NCBI RefSeq assembly: GCF_002777825.1 | Contig: NZ_MEIR01000065.1 | Location: forward strand, 56,633 to 120,632 | Length of the DNA: 64,000 bases | Source: Snodgrassella alvi | GTDB lineage: Bacteria; Pseudomonadota; Gammaproteobacteria; Burkholderiales; Neisseriaceae | Direction: 5' to 3' | Shown here: positions 9,519-18,647 of the stretch, in pieces | Layout: each line of letters opens with the position of its first letter | How positions within the stretch are numbered: the stretch's first letter is position 1 | The notes under the pieces: generated by a model | Seen by the model: the letters and a program-made list of their open reading frames with translations, nothing else | Databases searched by the model: none | What the model was told of the DNA's origin: nothing | Made by a program: the position numbers and the translations under genes

Positions 9519-10580
9519 TTATTGCGCCAGCATTTCCTCCAGCACCGCAATTAAGCGTTGTTGTTGTTCCTGCGTTCCAATACTGATGCGCAAAAAATTA
9601 CTGATTCGTTCCTGCTGAAAATGACGTACTACCACACCATGCAGCCGCAAGAAGGCAGCAATCTGTGCTGCTTCTTTGCTACCATGGCGTGCAAATACAA
9701 AATTGGCTTCAGAAGGCAAAACCTCAAACTCCATTTGCCGTAACTGTTCAGTTAGCCAGATACGATTTTTAATTACCTTGGCACAAGTAAGACGGAAATA
9801 GTCATCATCGGTGAACGCAGCAATAGCAGCAGCCTGTGCTACTCGATCAAGCGGATAGGAATTAAAACTGTTCTTAATCCGCTCCAGCCCCTCAATCAAA
9901 TCAGCATGTCCCATTGCCAGACCAATACGCATTCCTGCCAGCGAACGGGATTTAGACAGCGTCTGCACCACCAGCAGATTAGGATAATCATTAATCAGCC
10001 TAACAGCAGACTCTCCACCAAAATCAATATAAGCCTCATCTACCAGTACCACACAATCAGAATTGGCCTGCAATATCTGCTCAACCTGAACCAGCGGCAA
10101 AATACAACCAGTCGGCGCATTCGGATTGGGAAAAATCACCCCCGCCCGAGCATCATAATAATCGGCAGGATTCAGAGCAAAATGTTCATTCAGAGGCACA
10201 TAACAAGCTTCAACATCATATAGCTGGCAATATACCGGGTAAAAACTATAGCTAATATCTGGCAACAATAACTGCTGTTTACCCTGAAAAAAAGCTGCAA
10301 ATGCCTGTGCCAGCACCTCATCTGAACCATTACCCACAAAAACCTGCTGTTTGTGCAAATTATAATAGTCAGCAATTGTCTGCTTTAACTTATCCGCATT
10401 CGGATCCGGGTATAAACGCAAATCATCATTAATTGCATCCCGCATCGCAGCCAGAACCATAGGCGATGGCGGAAATGGATTTTCATTGGTATTCAGCTTA
10501 ACCAGATTAGTTAGTTTAGGCTGCTCCCCAGGTACGTAAGGCCGTAAGTAATTAGTTTTCTCACTCCAGAATTTACTCAT
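9519..10580 (-). CDS. hisC: Histidinol-phosphate aminotransferase
   Basis: PLP-dependent class II aminotransferase of histidine biosynthesis, 353 residues. It has [13 protein letters not shown] near the N terminus, [16 protein letters not shown] and the PLP-lysine region [25 protein letters not shown] ribosome binding site precedes the ATG. It follows the SulP-like gene on the same strand after 77 bases and converges with apbE. Another histidine gene, hisZ, lies far away at 55 kb, so the pathway is scattered. Confidence 0.95.
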   Translation of the reverse strand: MSKFWSEKTNYLRPYVPGEQPKLTNLVKLNTNENPFPPSPMVLAAMRDAINDDLRLYPDPNADKLKQTIADYYNLHKQQVFVGNGSDEVLAQAFAAFFQGKQQLLLPDISYSFYPVYCQLYDVEACYVPLNEHFALNPADYYDARAGVIFPNPNAPTGCILPLVQVEQILQANSDCVVLVDEAYIDFGGESAVRLINDYPNLLVVQTLSKSRSLAGMRIGLAMGHADLIEGLERIKNSFNSYPLDRVAQAAAIAAFTDDDYFRLTCAKVIKNRIWLTEQLRQMEFEVLPSEANFVFARHGSKEAAQIAAFLRLHGVVVRHFQQERISNFLRISIGTQEQQQRLIAVLEEMLAQ

Positions 10581-10657
10581 TTCTTCTTCCCAAATAAATA
10601 TTTAGCTTAATATAATCATAGCTGGCTACTTGTGCCAGTAATAATAAGCAGAATACT

Positions 10658-12202
10658 TTATGCTGCAACAGATTCACTCAGATATTTTTGGTATATTAAT
10701 AAAGACTCAGCATCATCTGTACTAAATTGCTCAGGCAACAAATAATCCAGTTTCTTGGCCATTAGCGTCAAACATGCCTGCTCGCTCAGACCACATACAA
10801 ACAACATTTTATCCTGCTGATGCAATTCACGAGCCAAAGCCTGTAAATAAACAAATACTGTAACATCCGCACAGCAGCCTGCGCTCACATCCAGATACAC
10901 TTTTTGTACATTTAATGTATTAACCAAATCATGGCTGCGCTGTAATAACATACAGGCATTAGCAAACAGCAAAACCTGAGGTAAAATAATAATAGCTTCC
11001 TGCGCCATAATCTGAACTTCGGGCAATAATACAGGCCAGGCATGCATACGGAGCGAATGCCAGCACATCACTATCAGCCCCAGTGAAATAACCAGCCATA
11101 AACCAGCATATATACCAAATAGAATAATCAGAATGGCCGAAGCACACAACCACAACAAATCATCCCACTGTCGATAATATAAACGCAATTCACCCCAGTT
11201 AATCTGTACACAGATTATATATAGCGTAATAACTGCAAGCACAGGTAAAGGCACACAAGGCCACCATGACCAGCAACAAATCAGTGCTAGCAGCAATAGC
11301 GTTGTCATCAGTGTATTAATCCTGATTTTCACTGACCGATCAGCCACATACCCCACACTAACAACCATACCGCCAGTCACTGCTGTCAGTATATTGGATA
11401 AGCCAGCAATACCAATACCACGCCGAAACTGATCGGGTAAATACTGACAAACCTCCACATAAATTAACAGCGCTACCGTGGCACTTAAAAAAAATAGCAA
11501 TGGCCAGTCAACATGCATCAGATGAAATAAAGGCCAGAGTTGCCAGCTTTGCTGAACAGGCGTAGTAACCCCGATAAGTGAAAACGGCCATATATAACTG
11601 AGAATCCATACCAGCAGCAGCACCCATAAAACCTTGGGCTGAGATTTGGTTCTCCACAGCACCAGCAAGGCAAGAGTTAAGCCGGCCAGAACCATACTTG
11701 GCCAGTTCCAGCTTTGCCAGCTGACTAGAAGCTCCCACTGTTCCAGCCATGAACTACTATTAGTAGAAACACCAAGAATAATCGGCACCAGCATAACCAC
11801 CAAAGTCAGAACAATACCAGCACCAATACCATGCCACACCGGGCGGGCAATCCAGCTCAGACAATGCCTTGGTAATACCATAGCCAGCAATAATAACCAG
11901 ACCCCAGTAAATAAAGTCAGCATACTGGCCACAGCAACCCGTTCCGTTACCGCACCGGCATAATAAGCCACTGATGCCATAAGCATTAACGTTGAAAACG
12001 GCGATGGAATCAGCAAAATCTTCTCTCGGCCACAGAAAAGCATACTGCACAACAATGCACACATAACACCGGTCAGCGCCATTGATATGGGTAACCCGGC
12101 TATACCGGCACACGCCAGAGCCATCGGTAATACATACCCTAGCAATATCCAGCCATTTGAAAACCTTAGTAGCGGAGACAATTTTGTGCCCATCAATTTC
12201 AA
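10658..12202 (-). CDS. SulP/SLC26-like transporter with C-terminal STAS domain
   Basis: Inner-membrane protein of 514 residues with about ten or more hydrophobic segments and a soluble C-terminal domain (about 430-505) whose VYLDVSAGCCADVTVF pattern looks like a STAS domain. That architecture is typical of SulP anion transporters (sulfate, bicarbonate, dicarboxylates). The membrane part keeps SNILTAVTGGMVVSVG, but the usual SulP signatures are weak. I chose TTG at 12202 because AAAGG lies at good spacing; the ATG at 12193 is 15 bases away from it. It starts 21 bases after purK and is probably in its operon. Substrate unknown. Confidence 0.65.
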   Translation of the reverse strand: MKLMGTKLSPLLRFSNGWILLGYVLPMALACAGIAGLPISMALTGVMCALLCSMLFCGREKILLIPSPFSTLMLMASVAYYAGAVTERVAVASMLTLFTGVWLLLLAMVLPRHCLSWIARPVWHGIGAGIVLTLVVMLVPIILGVSTNSSSWLEQWELLVSWQSWNWPSMVLAGLTLALLVLWRTKSQPKVLWVLLLVWILSYIWPFSLIGVTTPVQQSWQLWPLFHLMHVDWPLLFFLSATVALLIYVEVCQYLPDQFRRGIGIAGLSNILTAVTGGMVVSVGYVADRSVKIRINTLMTTLLLLALICCWSWWPCVPLPVLAVITLYIICVQINWGELRLYYRQWDDLLWLCASAILIILFGIYAGLWLVISLGLIVMCWHSLRMHAWPVLLPEVQIMAQEAIIILPQVLLFANACMLLQRSHDLVNTLNVQKVYLDVSAGCCADVTVFVYLQALARELHQQDKMLFVCGLSEQACLTLMAKKLDYLLPEQFSTDDAESLLIYQKYLSESVAA

Positions 12203-12223
12203 AGTAATACCTTTTTGCCCATA

Positions 12224-13411
12224 TCAACAAGATACATTTAGTGCAGTTGAGCAAAAATTTTGAGCATCATTGTATAGGTGAAGATGAAGAGACCGTGCCG
12301 TTTGCCATGCCTGTTCAGAATCTTCGGACAAAACAGTAAAATGCCCCATCTTGCGACCTGGCCGTACCTGCTTTTTACCATACAGATGTAAAAAGGCAGT
12401 ATTGTGATTCAGCACGGTATACCAGTCCGGTTCCCTATCTGCCGGCCAGACATCTCCCAGAATATTGGCCATACAGCAAGGCTGTAATAAATCAGTAGCG
12501 GCCGGCGGCAAACCACACATTAGCCGTACTTGCTGTTGAAACTGATCAGAAATACAAGCATCTAAAGTGTAATGGCCAGAATTGTGCGGTCGGGGTGCGA
12601 TTTCATTGACAAGTAATTGCATTTCACTGCCTACAATAAACATCTCAACTGCCAAAACCCCTTTATAATCCATGGTATGAGCCAATTTTACAGCCATGTG
12701 TTCAGCCTGCTGCAATACAGACTGTGGTAATCTGGCTGGTACTAATGAATAGGCTAAAATACCATTTTCATGCTGATTTTCTGCCGGTGGAAAACATACT
12801 GTTTGCTGCTCATTCAAACGCGCAACAACAACAGATATTTCCGCATGCAAATCCACCTTTTTTTCCAACACACATCGCACATTCTGTAACCGTATAAAAG
12901 CGGCGCGCAACTCCTCAATAGTGCCTACTTCTATCTGCCCTTTTCCATCATAACCCAGAGTGGCCGTTTTCAGAATTCCGGGCAATAACTCTTCCAGATG
13001 ATTATCAATATCAGACTCAGCACAAATAACCGCAAACGGTACAGTAGCCAGTCCAGCTTTGGTAATCCATCCTTTCTCCCGCTGCCTGTCCTGTGCAATA
13101 GCCACACAATCACCAGATGGTGACACCTGAGTATATTGTGCCAGCCAGCGCATTGAATCGGCACTTACATTTTCAAATTCAGTTGTCACCGCCGCACATT
13201 TGGCCATATTCTGCAAGGCAACAACATCATTAAAAGCCGCACATAAATGCACATCAGCATACTGAACCGCTGGAGCATTTGGATCGGGATCCAAAACTGT
13301 TACCTGATAACCCATTGTTTTGGCAGCAACAGTAAACATCGCACCCAGTTGCCCACCACCCAGAATACCCAGCATTGCCGGCGGCAAAATACAGGAAGAA
13401 GAGAAAGACAT
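12224..13411 (-). CDS. purK: 5-(carboxyamino)imidazole ribonucleotide synthase
   Basis: ATP-grasp enzyme of purine biosynthesis that makes N5-CAIR from AIR, ATP and bicarbonate; cytosolic, 395 residues. The N terminus LGILGGGQLGAMF is diagnostic, followed by the VLDPDPNAPA loop, the ATP-grasp core KTATLGYDGKGQ and the late motif NEIAPRPHNSGHYT. purE is not adjacent. The SulP-like gene follows 21 bases downstream. Other purine genes in the window are purL and purA. Confidence 0.95.
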   Translation of the reverse strand: MSFSSSCILPPAMLGILGGGQLGAMFTVAAKTMGYQVTVLDPDPNAPAVQYADVHLCAAFNDVVALQNMAKCAAVTTEFENVSADSMRWLAQYTQVSPSGDCVAIAQDRQREKGWITKAGLATVPFAVICAESDIDNHLEELLPGILKTATLGYDGKGQIEVGTIEELRAAFIRLQNVRCVLEKKVDLHAEISVVVARLNEQQTVCFPPAENQHENGILAYSLVPARLPQSVLQQAEHMAVKLAHTMDYKGVLAVEMFIVGSEMQLLVNEIAPRPHNSGHYTLDACISDQFQQQVRLMCGLPPAATDLLQPCCMANILGDVWPADREPDWYTVLNHNTAFLHLYGKKQVRPGRKMGHFTVLSEDSEQAWQTARSLHLHLYNDAQNFCSTALNVSC

Positions 13412-13928
13412 AACGATAGACAGTTACCTTACCTAGAATTATAGACAATATTAGCTTAAAAATATTAGCTTAAACCAGACATTTCTGCTGATATAGTTAT
13501 CTGGTTTAAATCAAACGCCAAAAAACATACCAACATTTTTTACCTTAAAAATCAAACTAATAATCAGAAAACACTCCGTCAAAACAACACTCAATCAAAA
13601 CAACACTCAGTCAATCATACAAGTCTGCACCGTAGCCAGCACAAACTTGTTTAGCATTAATAAATTTAACTGTTGCATTTATCAATTCCAACAATAAAAA
13701 TCGAGCAAATTCACAAATGATATTAGCAAATATAATGTTAACATAAATAAAATATAATGTTAACATAAATAAATAGATTATTACAAAAATTGCCAATATA
13801 TTTAAAACTGTATCCAGTCAGAATAATTTTATTGTCTTAATAAAACAAATGATTATTAAAATCAGGATAAACAAATAAAATATAACTATACAGCTTATAA
13901 AAAATATACATCAAACCTATTAACTGCA
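13412..13928. other. Long AT-rich intergenic region with short tandem repeats
   Basis: No convincing gene. It holds two direct duplications: a 16-base unit around 13580-13612 (TCAAAACAACACTCA repeated) and a 22-base unit at 13731-13774. It presumably carries the purK promoter and the end of the lectin transcript. Confidence 0.6.
13731..13774. repeat. 22-base tandem duplication
   Basis: Two adjacent copies of a 22-base AT-rich unit (beginning TATAATGTTAACATAA) that differ only at the last base. Probably a replication-slippage product in non-coding DNA. Confidence 0.8.
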
Positions 13929-14537
13929 TTAACGAAATTGTTGACTGCTTACGTCCCGGCAAGGCTGTAACTGCAAACGCCCTTGTGCGCTATCCACACA
14001 CAAATTACTGTTACGATCACGTAACTGCCGGCCAGTCAATAGCCAGTTATTTTCCTTGTTGAGCGCACAAGTAACCGTTCCCACAGTATTATTTCTCACT
14101 ACCAGACAGCGACTGTTCAGCCATACCTGCCCCCGATGGAAATACATAGCCTCACTGATTTCGCCATTGGAACAGGAATCAAGCATAACTGACTGCCAGG
14201 CAGAAGAATTACCATCATTGCGCAAACAAACATGACCTACCGGGCGCAAGCTGATACTGGGAGACACCGGATAAACCGGAGGATAAGGTAAAACAGTCGG
14301 ATAAGACGGTACAGCCGGATAAACGGGCGTATCCGTGTAAATAACCGTTGCTCCTGCCGGAGCATCAATACGCACAGTTTTATTAATGGTAGTAGTTGAT
14401 GAAACCGGTAAATCAACAACAATATCGCGTTCACCATGCCCTGAATGATAAATTACAGCTGCACCAGCAGCTGGCACGAGTAAGCACAGCATACCTAATA
14501 CACTTGCAATATTTACTATTTGAGCCTTTCCAACCAT
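13929..14537 (-). CDS. Secreted ricin-type beta-trefoil lectin domain protein
   Basis: About 202 residues. Start chosen at ATG 14535-14537 because AGGAGG precedes it; the longer frame would overlap the methyltransferase gene. Residues 1-27 form a signal peptide (KAQIVNIASVLG...PAAGA). Then come a Ser/Thr-rich stretch and a Pro/Tyr-rich linker with repeated YP pairs. From about residue 100 onward is a ricin-B-like domain with CLRNDG, CLVV and the closing LCVDSAQGRLQLQPCRD plus SQQF, the QxW-type repeat pattern of carbohydrate-binding trefoils. Role inferred: binding host or bacterial glycans outside the inner membrane. Only one trefoil fits. It probably shares a transcript with the methyltransferase 30 bases upstream. 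Confidence 0.7.
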   Translation of the reverse strand: MVGKAQIVNIASVLGMLCLLVPAAGAAVIYHSGHGERDIVVDLPVSSTTTINKTVRIDAPAGATVIYTDTPVYPAVPSYPTVLPYPPVYPVSPSISLRPVGHVCLRNDGNSSAWQSVMLDSCSNGEISEAMYFHRGQVWLNSRCLVVRNNTVGTVTCALNKENNWLLTGRQLRDRNSNLCVDSAQGRLQLQPCRDVSSQQFR

Positions 14538-14566
14538 CACTGCCTCCTGTAAACAAACTTTACTAG

Positions 14567-15514
14567 CTAACGTTTCCGCATCTCCCAACATTGGTGAATA
14601 CGGGCATTACGAAAGTCTTCCGGTACCGTTTTCCTGGAAATATTACTTACCTGATAACGCTGCTCCAGAGCAGGATTCAGCGTAAAGCTGCGCAGATTAT
14701 TCGAAAAAAACAAAATTCCCTGCGGTGATAACAAACGCATAGCACCATCTATCAGCTTTTCCTGATCACGCTGAATATCAAGAATATCCAGCATTTTCTT
14801 ACTATTGGAAAAACTTGGCGGATCCATCACAATCAAATCAAATTGCTTTCTTTCTTCAGCAGCCATCTGCAAATATTGAAATACATCAGCCCGCACAATC
14901 TGATGCGCCTTCATATCCAGCCCGTTCAGTTCAAAATTACGCCGAGCCCATTGCAGGTAAGTATTAGATAAATCAACTGTTTCACTTGACAAAGCACCAC
15001 CAGTGCCTGCATATACCGAAAAACTGCCAGTATATGCAAAAAGATTCAGAAAACGTTTACCCGCAGCCATACAACCTATTTTTTGGCGCGTATTGCGGTG
15101 ATCAAGGAACAAACCTGTATCCAGATATTTATCTAGATTTACCCAAAAAGCCCGCCCATACTCATGAATAACAAAATCCGTGCCATCAGCACCGGTTTTT
15201 TCATACTGTTCCTTACCTTTCTGACGCTGCCGCCTTTTCAAATGAATATGTTCTCTGGGCAAACCAGTTACAAATACAATTGCGTCCATAACCCCCGTCA
15301 ACCAATCTTCATATTCCGACTTATGCATCAGCCAACCCGTATCGTATTCCTGCAAATGAACCTGATCCGCATAGATATCGACAGCAAAGGGATATTGCGG
15401 CACATCACGGTCATACATACGCCATGCTTCCAGCCCCTGACGCTGTGCCCATTTACGCAAATGCTTAATATTTTTACCAAGACGGTTCGCAAAAGCATCT
15501 AGATCATCACTCAT
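14567..15514 (-). CDS. SAM-dependent 23S rRNA methyltransferase, RlmK-like
   Basis: 315-residue class I methyltransferase resembling the C-terminal RlmK half of enterobacterial RlmKL (m7G2069 of 23S rRNA). It has an N-terminal RNA-binding-like part (FANRLGKNIKHLRKWA), then FLDHRNTR, the SAM-binding motif FLNLFAYTGSFSVYA and the catalytic-type motif DLIVMDPPSFSNSKKM. Here it stands alone without the RlmL half. An RlmI-type m5C enzyme is the main alternative, but the DHRNTR segment and N terminus fit RlmK better. Confidence 0.78.
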   Translation of the reverse strand: MSDDLDAFANRLGKNIKHLRKWAQRQGLEAWRMYDRDVPQYPFAVDIYADQVHLQEYDTGWLMHKSEYEDWLTGVMDAIVFVTGLPREHIHLKRRQRQKGKEQYEKTGADGTDFVIHEYGRAFWVNLDKYLDTGLFLDHRNTRQKIGCMAAGKRFLNLFAYTGSFSVYAGTGGALSSETVDLSNTYLQWARRNFELNGLDMKAHQIVRADVFQYLQMAAEERKQFDLIVMDPPSFSNSKKMLDILDIQRDQEKLIDGAMRLLSPQGILFFSNNLRSFTLNPALEQRYQVSNISRKTVPEDFRNARIHQCWEMRKR

Positions 15515-15930
15515 AAATAAAACTTTACATACCTGCCATAATCACGCTAACAACCACATTGTAACGGAAAAAACCACCTAATACCCCAGAGTATTCTTTA
15601 CAACTATCTCATGTACCAAGTTGCTTAACAAAACAATATAACTTATAATCAACCGAATAATTTGAAGCCATCGTTAGCAACCTAATTAAACACGGCGTAC
15701 TCAATATCACCATATTATGTAACGCCGTATACCAACATCTGCAGAAATGCGTTCGTTGTTTGGTTGTCGCCGATGTATAAAATATCCAGACACACACGCT
15801 TACGACAACCAATTGCTATCTTTGATTATTTTCCTGTTTGGCTTAAGCTAGCAACTGTTTCCCATAATCTAATTTATTTTTTACAAACTAGATTATCACA
15901 TTTGGTTGGTCGTTTAACCAAAGGAAAATC
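15515..15930. other. Divergent intergenic region before the DEAD-box helicase gene
   Basis: No gene I trust. It holds an inverted repeat with 10-base arms TTGGTTGTCG (15760-15769) and CGACAACCAA (15803-15812), about 120 bases before the helicase start. Without a T-run it does not look like a terminator; it could be structure in a long 5' leader. Confidence 0.5.
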
Positions 15931-17247
15931 ATGACATTGTCTTTTTCAGATTTACACTTAGACAAACAACTCACTACCGCACTTACTGCCGCCGGTTATG
16001 AAAACCCAACTCCGGTACAACTGGAATCCATTCCCGCTGTTCTGGACAATCAGGATTTAATGGTTTCTGCCCAGACTGGTTCTGGCAAAACCGCAGCCTT
16101 TCTGTTACCTACCTTACAAAAACTGCTTAAACGCAGTGAAAAATCAGGCAAAGGCCCTCGGGCACTGGTTTTAACACCTACACGTGAACTGGCACAACAG
16201 GTAGAAAAAAACGCCCAGATTTATGGTAAAAACATGCCATGGCTGCGCACAGTTACACTAGTGGGTGGTACTGCTTTTGGCCAGCAAATCCGCGCATTGT
16301 CTCGCCCGATTGACCTGATTGTTGCCACACCGGGACGATTAATGGATCACATGCGTCAGGGTCGAATTGACTTCAGCCGTTTGGAAGTATTAATTCTGGA
16401 TGAAGCAGATCGCATGCTTGATATGGGCTTCATAGATGACATAGAAACCATTGTTGCCGCTACTCCTGCTGAACGTCAAACCCTGTTATTCTCTGCCACA
16501 TGGGATGGCATGGTAGGCAAACTGGCGCAGAAGCTAACCCATCAGCCACAGAAAATTGATATAGCCCGTGAAGAAAAACAGGGCAAAATTGATGAACAGC
16601 TACTTTATTGTGATGACACACGACACAAAAACCGGCTGCTAGATCATCTTTTACGCGACACCAGCATTGATCAGGTTGTTATCTTTACCGCCACCAAAGC
16701 CATGTCTGAACAACTGGCAGATGAGCTGTATGAAAAAGGGTTTTCTGCCAACTGTCTGCATGGCGACATGCCTCAGGGCTGGCGTAACCGTACACTGATG
16801 GATTTACGTAAAGGGCGAATTAAAATTCTGGTAGCTACTGATGTTGCTGCCCGTGGCATTGACGTACCAACCATAACTCACGTAATTAACTATGATTTGC
16901 CCAAGCAGGCTGAAGACTATGTACACCGCATCGGCCGTACTGGCCGCGCAGGACGTACTGGTTTAGCCATTTCCTTTGCCGAAGTGAACGAGTACATCAA
17001 AGTACACAAAATTGAACGATACCTGAATCGTAAACTGCCAGAACATACTATTACCGGCATGGAGCCTACCCGCAAACGTTCTAGCAAAACAGCAGGCAAA
17101 GGCCGCCGTCCATTTGGCAACCAAAGTAAAAATGGTAACTGGAGTGCAAACCGGCGTCAGAATGGCGAGCAGCAGCCAAACCGTTCCCGCCATCGCAGCA
17201 GCAACCAGCAAAACAAACGTACCGGCAACAGCCAGCCCAAACCTTAA
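15931..17247 (+). CDS. rhlE: DEAD-box ATP-dependent RNA helicase, RhlE-like
   Basis: 438-residue RNA helicase. Ordered motifs: Q motif with NPTPVQLESIP, Walker A AQTGSGKTAAF, PTRELAQQ, TPGRLMDH, DEAD box LDEADRMLDMGF, SAT, VATDVAARGIDVP and HRIGRTGRAGRTG. After residue 375 the tail is rich in Arg, Asn, Gln and Ser, a disordered RNA-binding extension as in RhlE. Such helicases help ribosome assembly and mRNA turnover, often under cold stress. AAAGGAAA precedes the ATG. RhlE is chosen over SrmB or DbpA from the LDMGF motif and the basic tail. Confidence 0.85.
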   Translation: MTLSFSDLHLDKQLTTALTAAGYENPTPVQLESIPAVLDNQDLMVSAQTGSGKTAAFLLPTLQKLLKRSEKSGKGPRALVLTPTRELAQQVEKNAQIYGKNMPWLRTVTLVGGTAFGQQIRALSRPIDLIVATPGRLMDHMRQGRIDFSRLEVLILDEADRMLDMGFIDDIETIVAATPAERQTLLFSATWDGMVGKLAQKLTHQPQKIDIAREEKQGKIDEQLLYCDDTRHKNRLLDHLLRDTSIDQVVIFTATKAMSEQLADELYEKGFSANCLHGDMPQGWRNRTLMDLRKGRIKILVATDVAARGIDVPTITHVINYDLPKQAEDYVHRIGRTGRAGRTGLAISFAEVNEYIKVHKIERYLNRKLPEHTITGMEPTRKRSSKTAGKGRRPFGNQSKNGNWSANRRQNGEQQPNRSRHRSSNQQNKRTGNSQPKP

Positions 17248-17270
17248 TTTTCTACTCTTATCATTACAGT

Positions 17271-17299
17271 GATCAGGCAGCCACTGCTGTCTGATTTTT
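17271..17299 (+). terminator. Rho-independent terminator after the helicase gene
   Basis: ATCAGGCAGC (17272-17281) pairs with GCTGTCTGAT (17286-17295) across a 4-base loop with one mismatch, followed by a short T-run. Confidence 0.75.
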
Positions 17300-17542
17300 C
17301 CGCAAATCAGCCGTATTCTCGGCAATCAATTACATTTCACCCTTAAAGGCAGCCAAAAATTACTGCCTTGCAAAAGTCTGCTATATCTTATATATTGTTA
17401 GAGAACAAATAAATAATCATGTTAAAACAATAACTGTACAGACAACTGATTTACATTATTAATCACCAGTACAAACTGTACAAACAAGCTATAAATGACA
17501 ACAGTTGGTGCACAACACCGACAAGCGAGAAAGGATTTAATT

Positions 17543-17683
17543 ATGCAACACCGTCGTAGACTACAAATTTTTCAGGCTGCTAAACGTGCCGCCTTTTATC
17601 AGCATGCCCAACCAGAAAATGGTAAAGAGCAGATTCCTGAAAACGAGAAAACCATTCATAATCTCGAGCCTATTCATTCATAA
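17543..17683 (+). CDS. Small basic protein (46 residues), function unknown
   Basis: Starts MQHRRRLQIFQAAKRAAF, a basic, possibly amphipathic helix, and ends with a Glu/Asn/Pro-rich tail. I do not recognise it. GAAAGGA lies 7 bases before the ATG and a strong terminator follows within 20 bases, so it looks like a compact single-gene unit. The frame is open further upstream to 17495, but only this start has a ribosome binding site. Binding to a nucleic acid or membrane surface is conceivable from the charge pattern only. Confidence 0.55.
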   Translation: MQHRRRLQIFQAAKRAAFYQHAQPENGKEQIPENEKTIHNLEPIHS

Positions 17684-17700
17684 AACTGATTAGATTAAAC

Positions 17701-17742
17701 AAAATAAAGCTATATCCGACCCAGATATGGCTTTATTTTTTA
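17701..17742 (+). terminator. Rho-independent terminator after the 46-residue gene
   Basis: A 14-base stem, AATAAAGCTATATC (17703-17716) with GATATGGCTTTATT (17724-17737), has one G-U pair and a 7-base loop and is followed by TTTTT. Confidence 0.85.
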
Positions 17743-17997
17743 GATAAATACTGCTTAGCCAGTAAATCAACAGTTAAAACAAACTTAACCATCGCTACCT
17801 GCTTGGTACAGTATATATACCAGTCTTAATATCAGTTGATAGATTGATTCCAATCTACTTAATACAAAAAAAATAACAGTATAAATATTTCATAACTATA
17901 TAAAATATAACTTAGCTGACACCCCTAAAATTTAATCCTTACTGGTCTCACACACAGATTTGTGCGAAAATTCGATTTATTTATCGGGCGAACTACC
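17743..17997. other. Intergenic region before rppH
   Basis: AT-rich and presumably holds the rppH promoter. No gene or repeat seen. Confidence 0.4.
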
Positions 17998-18537
17998 ATG
18001 TTAGACAGAGAAGGTTATCGCCCCAATGTCGGGATCATCATCACCAACAACCGTAACGAGGTTTTTTGGGGCAAACGAGTACACGAACATTCCTGGCAGT
18101 TTCCGCAGGGAGGCATCAAGCCAGGCGAAAGCCCGGAAGCGGCCATGTATCGCGAGCTGATGGAAGAAGTAGGCTTGTTACCACATCACGTCAAAATAAT
18201 CGGGCGTACACGTGACTGGCTACGTTATGATGTCCCTACGCATTGGATTAAACGCGAATGGCGAGGTTCTTATAAAGGACAAAAACAGATATGGTATCTG
18301 CTGCGTCTGACTGGACGGGAAAGCGATGTTCATCTGCGCGCCACCCATCATCCGGAATTTGATGCGTGGCGCTGGCATCAGTACTGGGCACCTGTAGACG
18401 AAGTTATTGAATTCAAACGTAGCGTCTATCTGAATGCATTGCATGAATTGTCACGCTTTTTGCATGAACTGCCTAGCTGGGCTGATTTTGTTCAAACCCG
18501 CCAGAATCATGATGATAAATATTCACTGGCTGAATAA
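17998..18537 (+). CDS. rppH: RNA pyrophosphohydrolase
   Basis: Nudix hydrolase that removes pyrophosphate from 5'-triphosphate mRNA ends and so starts RNase E-dependent decay. The start [17 protein letters not shown] aligns with the usual RppH N terminus; an upstream GTG at 17962 would add 12 residues and is not favoured. The Nudix box [20 protein letters not shown] begins near residue 38. The C-terminal part with QIWYLLRL and [10 protein letters not shown] is also typical. About 179 residues. A hairpin terminator follows before parE. Confidence 0.93.
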   Translation: MLDREGYRPNVGIIITNNRNEVFWGKRVHEHSWQFPQGGIKPGESPEAAMYRELMEEVGLLPHHVKIIGRTRDWLRYDVPTHWIKREWRGSYKGQKQIWYLLRLTGRESDVHLRATHHPEFDAWRWHQYWAPVDEVIEFKRSVYLNALHELSRFLHELPSWADFVQTRQNHDDKYSLAE

Positions 18538-18590
18538 ATATTAGTAATCAACTCTTTACCATATTTCCTTTCTACAGTATAAATCAGAAA

Positions 18591-18631
18591 CAAATTACCG
18601 AAAAAATAATCTTTTTACGGTAATTTGTTTT
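18591..18631 (+). terminator. Rho-independent terminator after rppH
   Basis: CAAATTACCG (18591-18600) pairs with CGGTAATTTG (18618-18627); inner A and T runs also pair, and TTTTA follows. The parE start lies only 20 bases further on, so the hairpin also sits in or near the parE leader. Confidence 0.7.
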
Positions 18632-18647
18632 ATATTGCCATCGATAC

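Noticed and set aside
13580..13774. Tandem repeats as a CRISPR array
   Set aside because: Only two adjacent copies of each unit without spacers; they are slippage duplications.
13611..13796. 61-codon minus-strand frame rich in Ile, Phe and Leu
   Set aside because: It starts at TTG without a ribosome binding site and spans the 22-base tandem duplication; composition is that of translated AT-rich spacer.
15609..15812. 67-codon minus-strand frame before the helicase gene
   Set aside because: No ribosome binding site, no recognisable pattern, and it covers the inverted repeat; more likely leader DNA.
17495..17542. Longer start for the 46-residue protein
   Set aside because: The upstream ATG has no ribosome binding site, while GAAAGGA sits correctly before ATG 17543.
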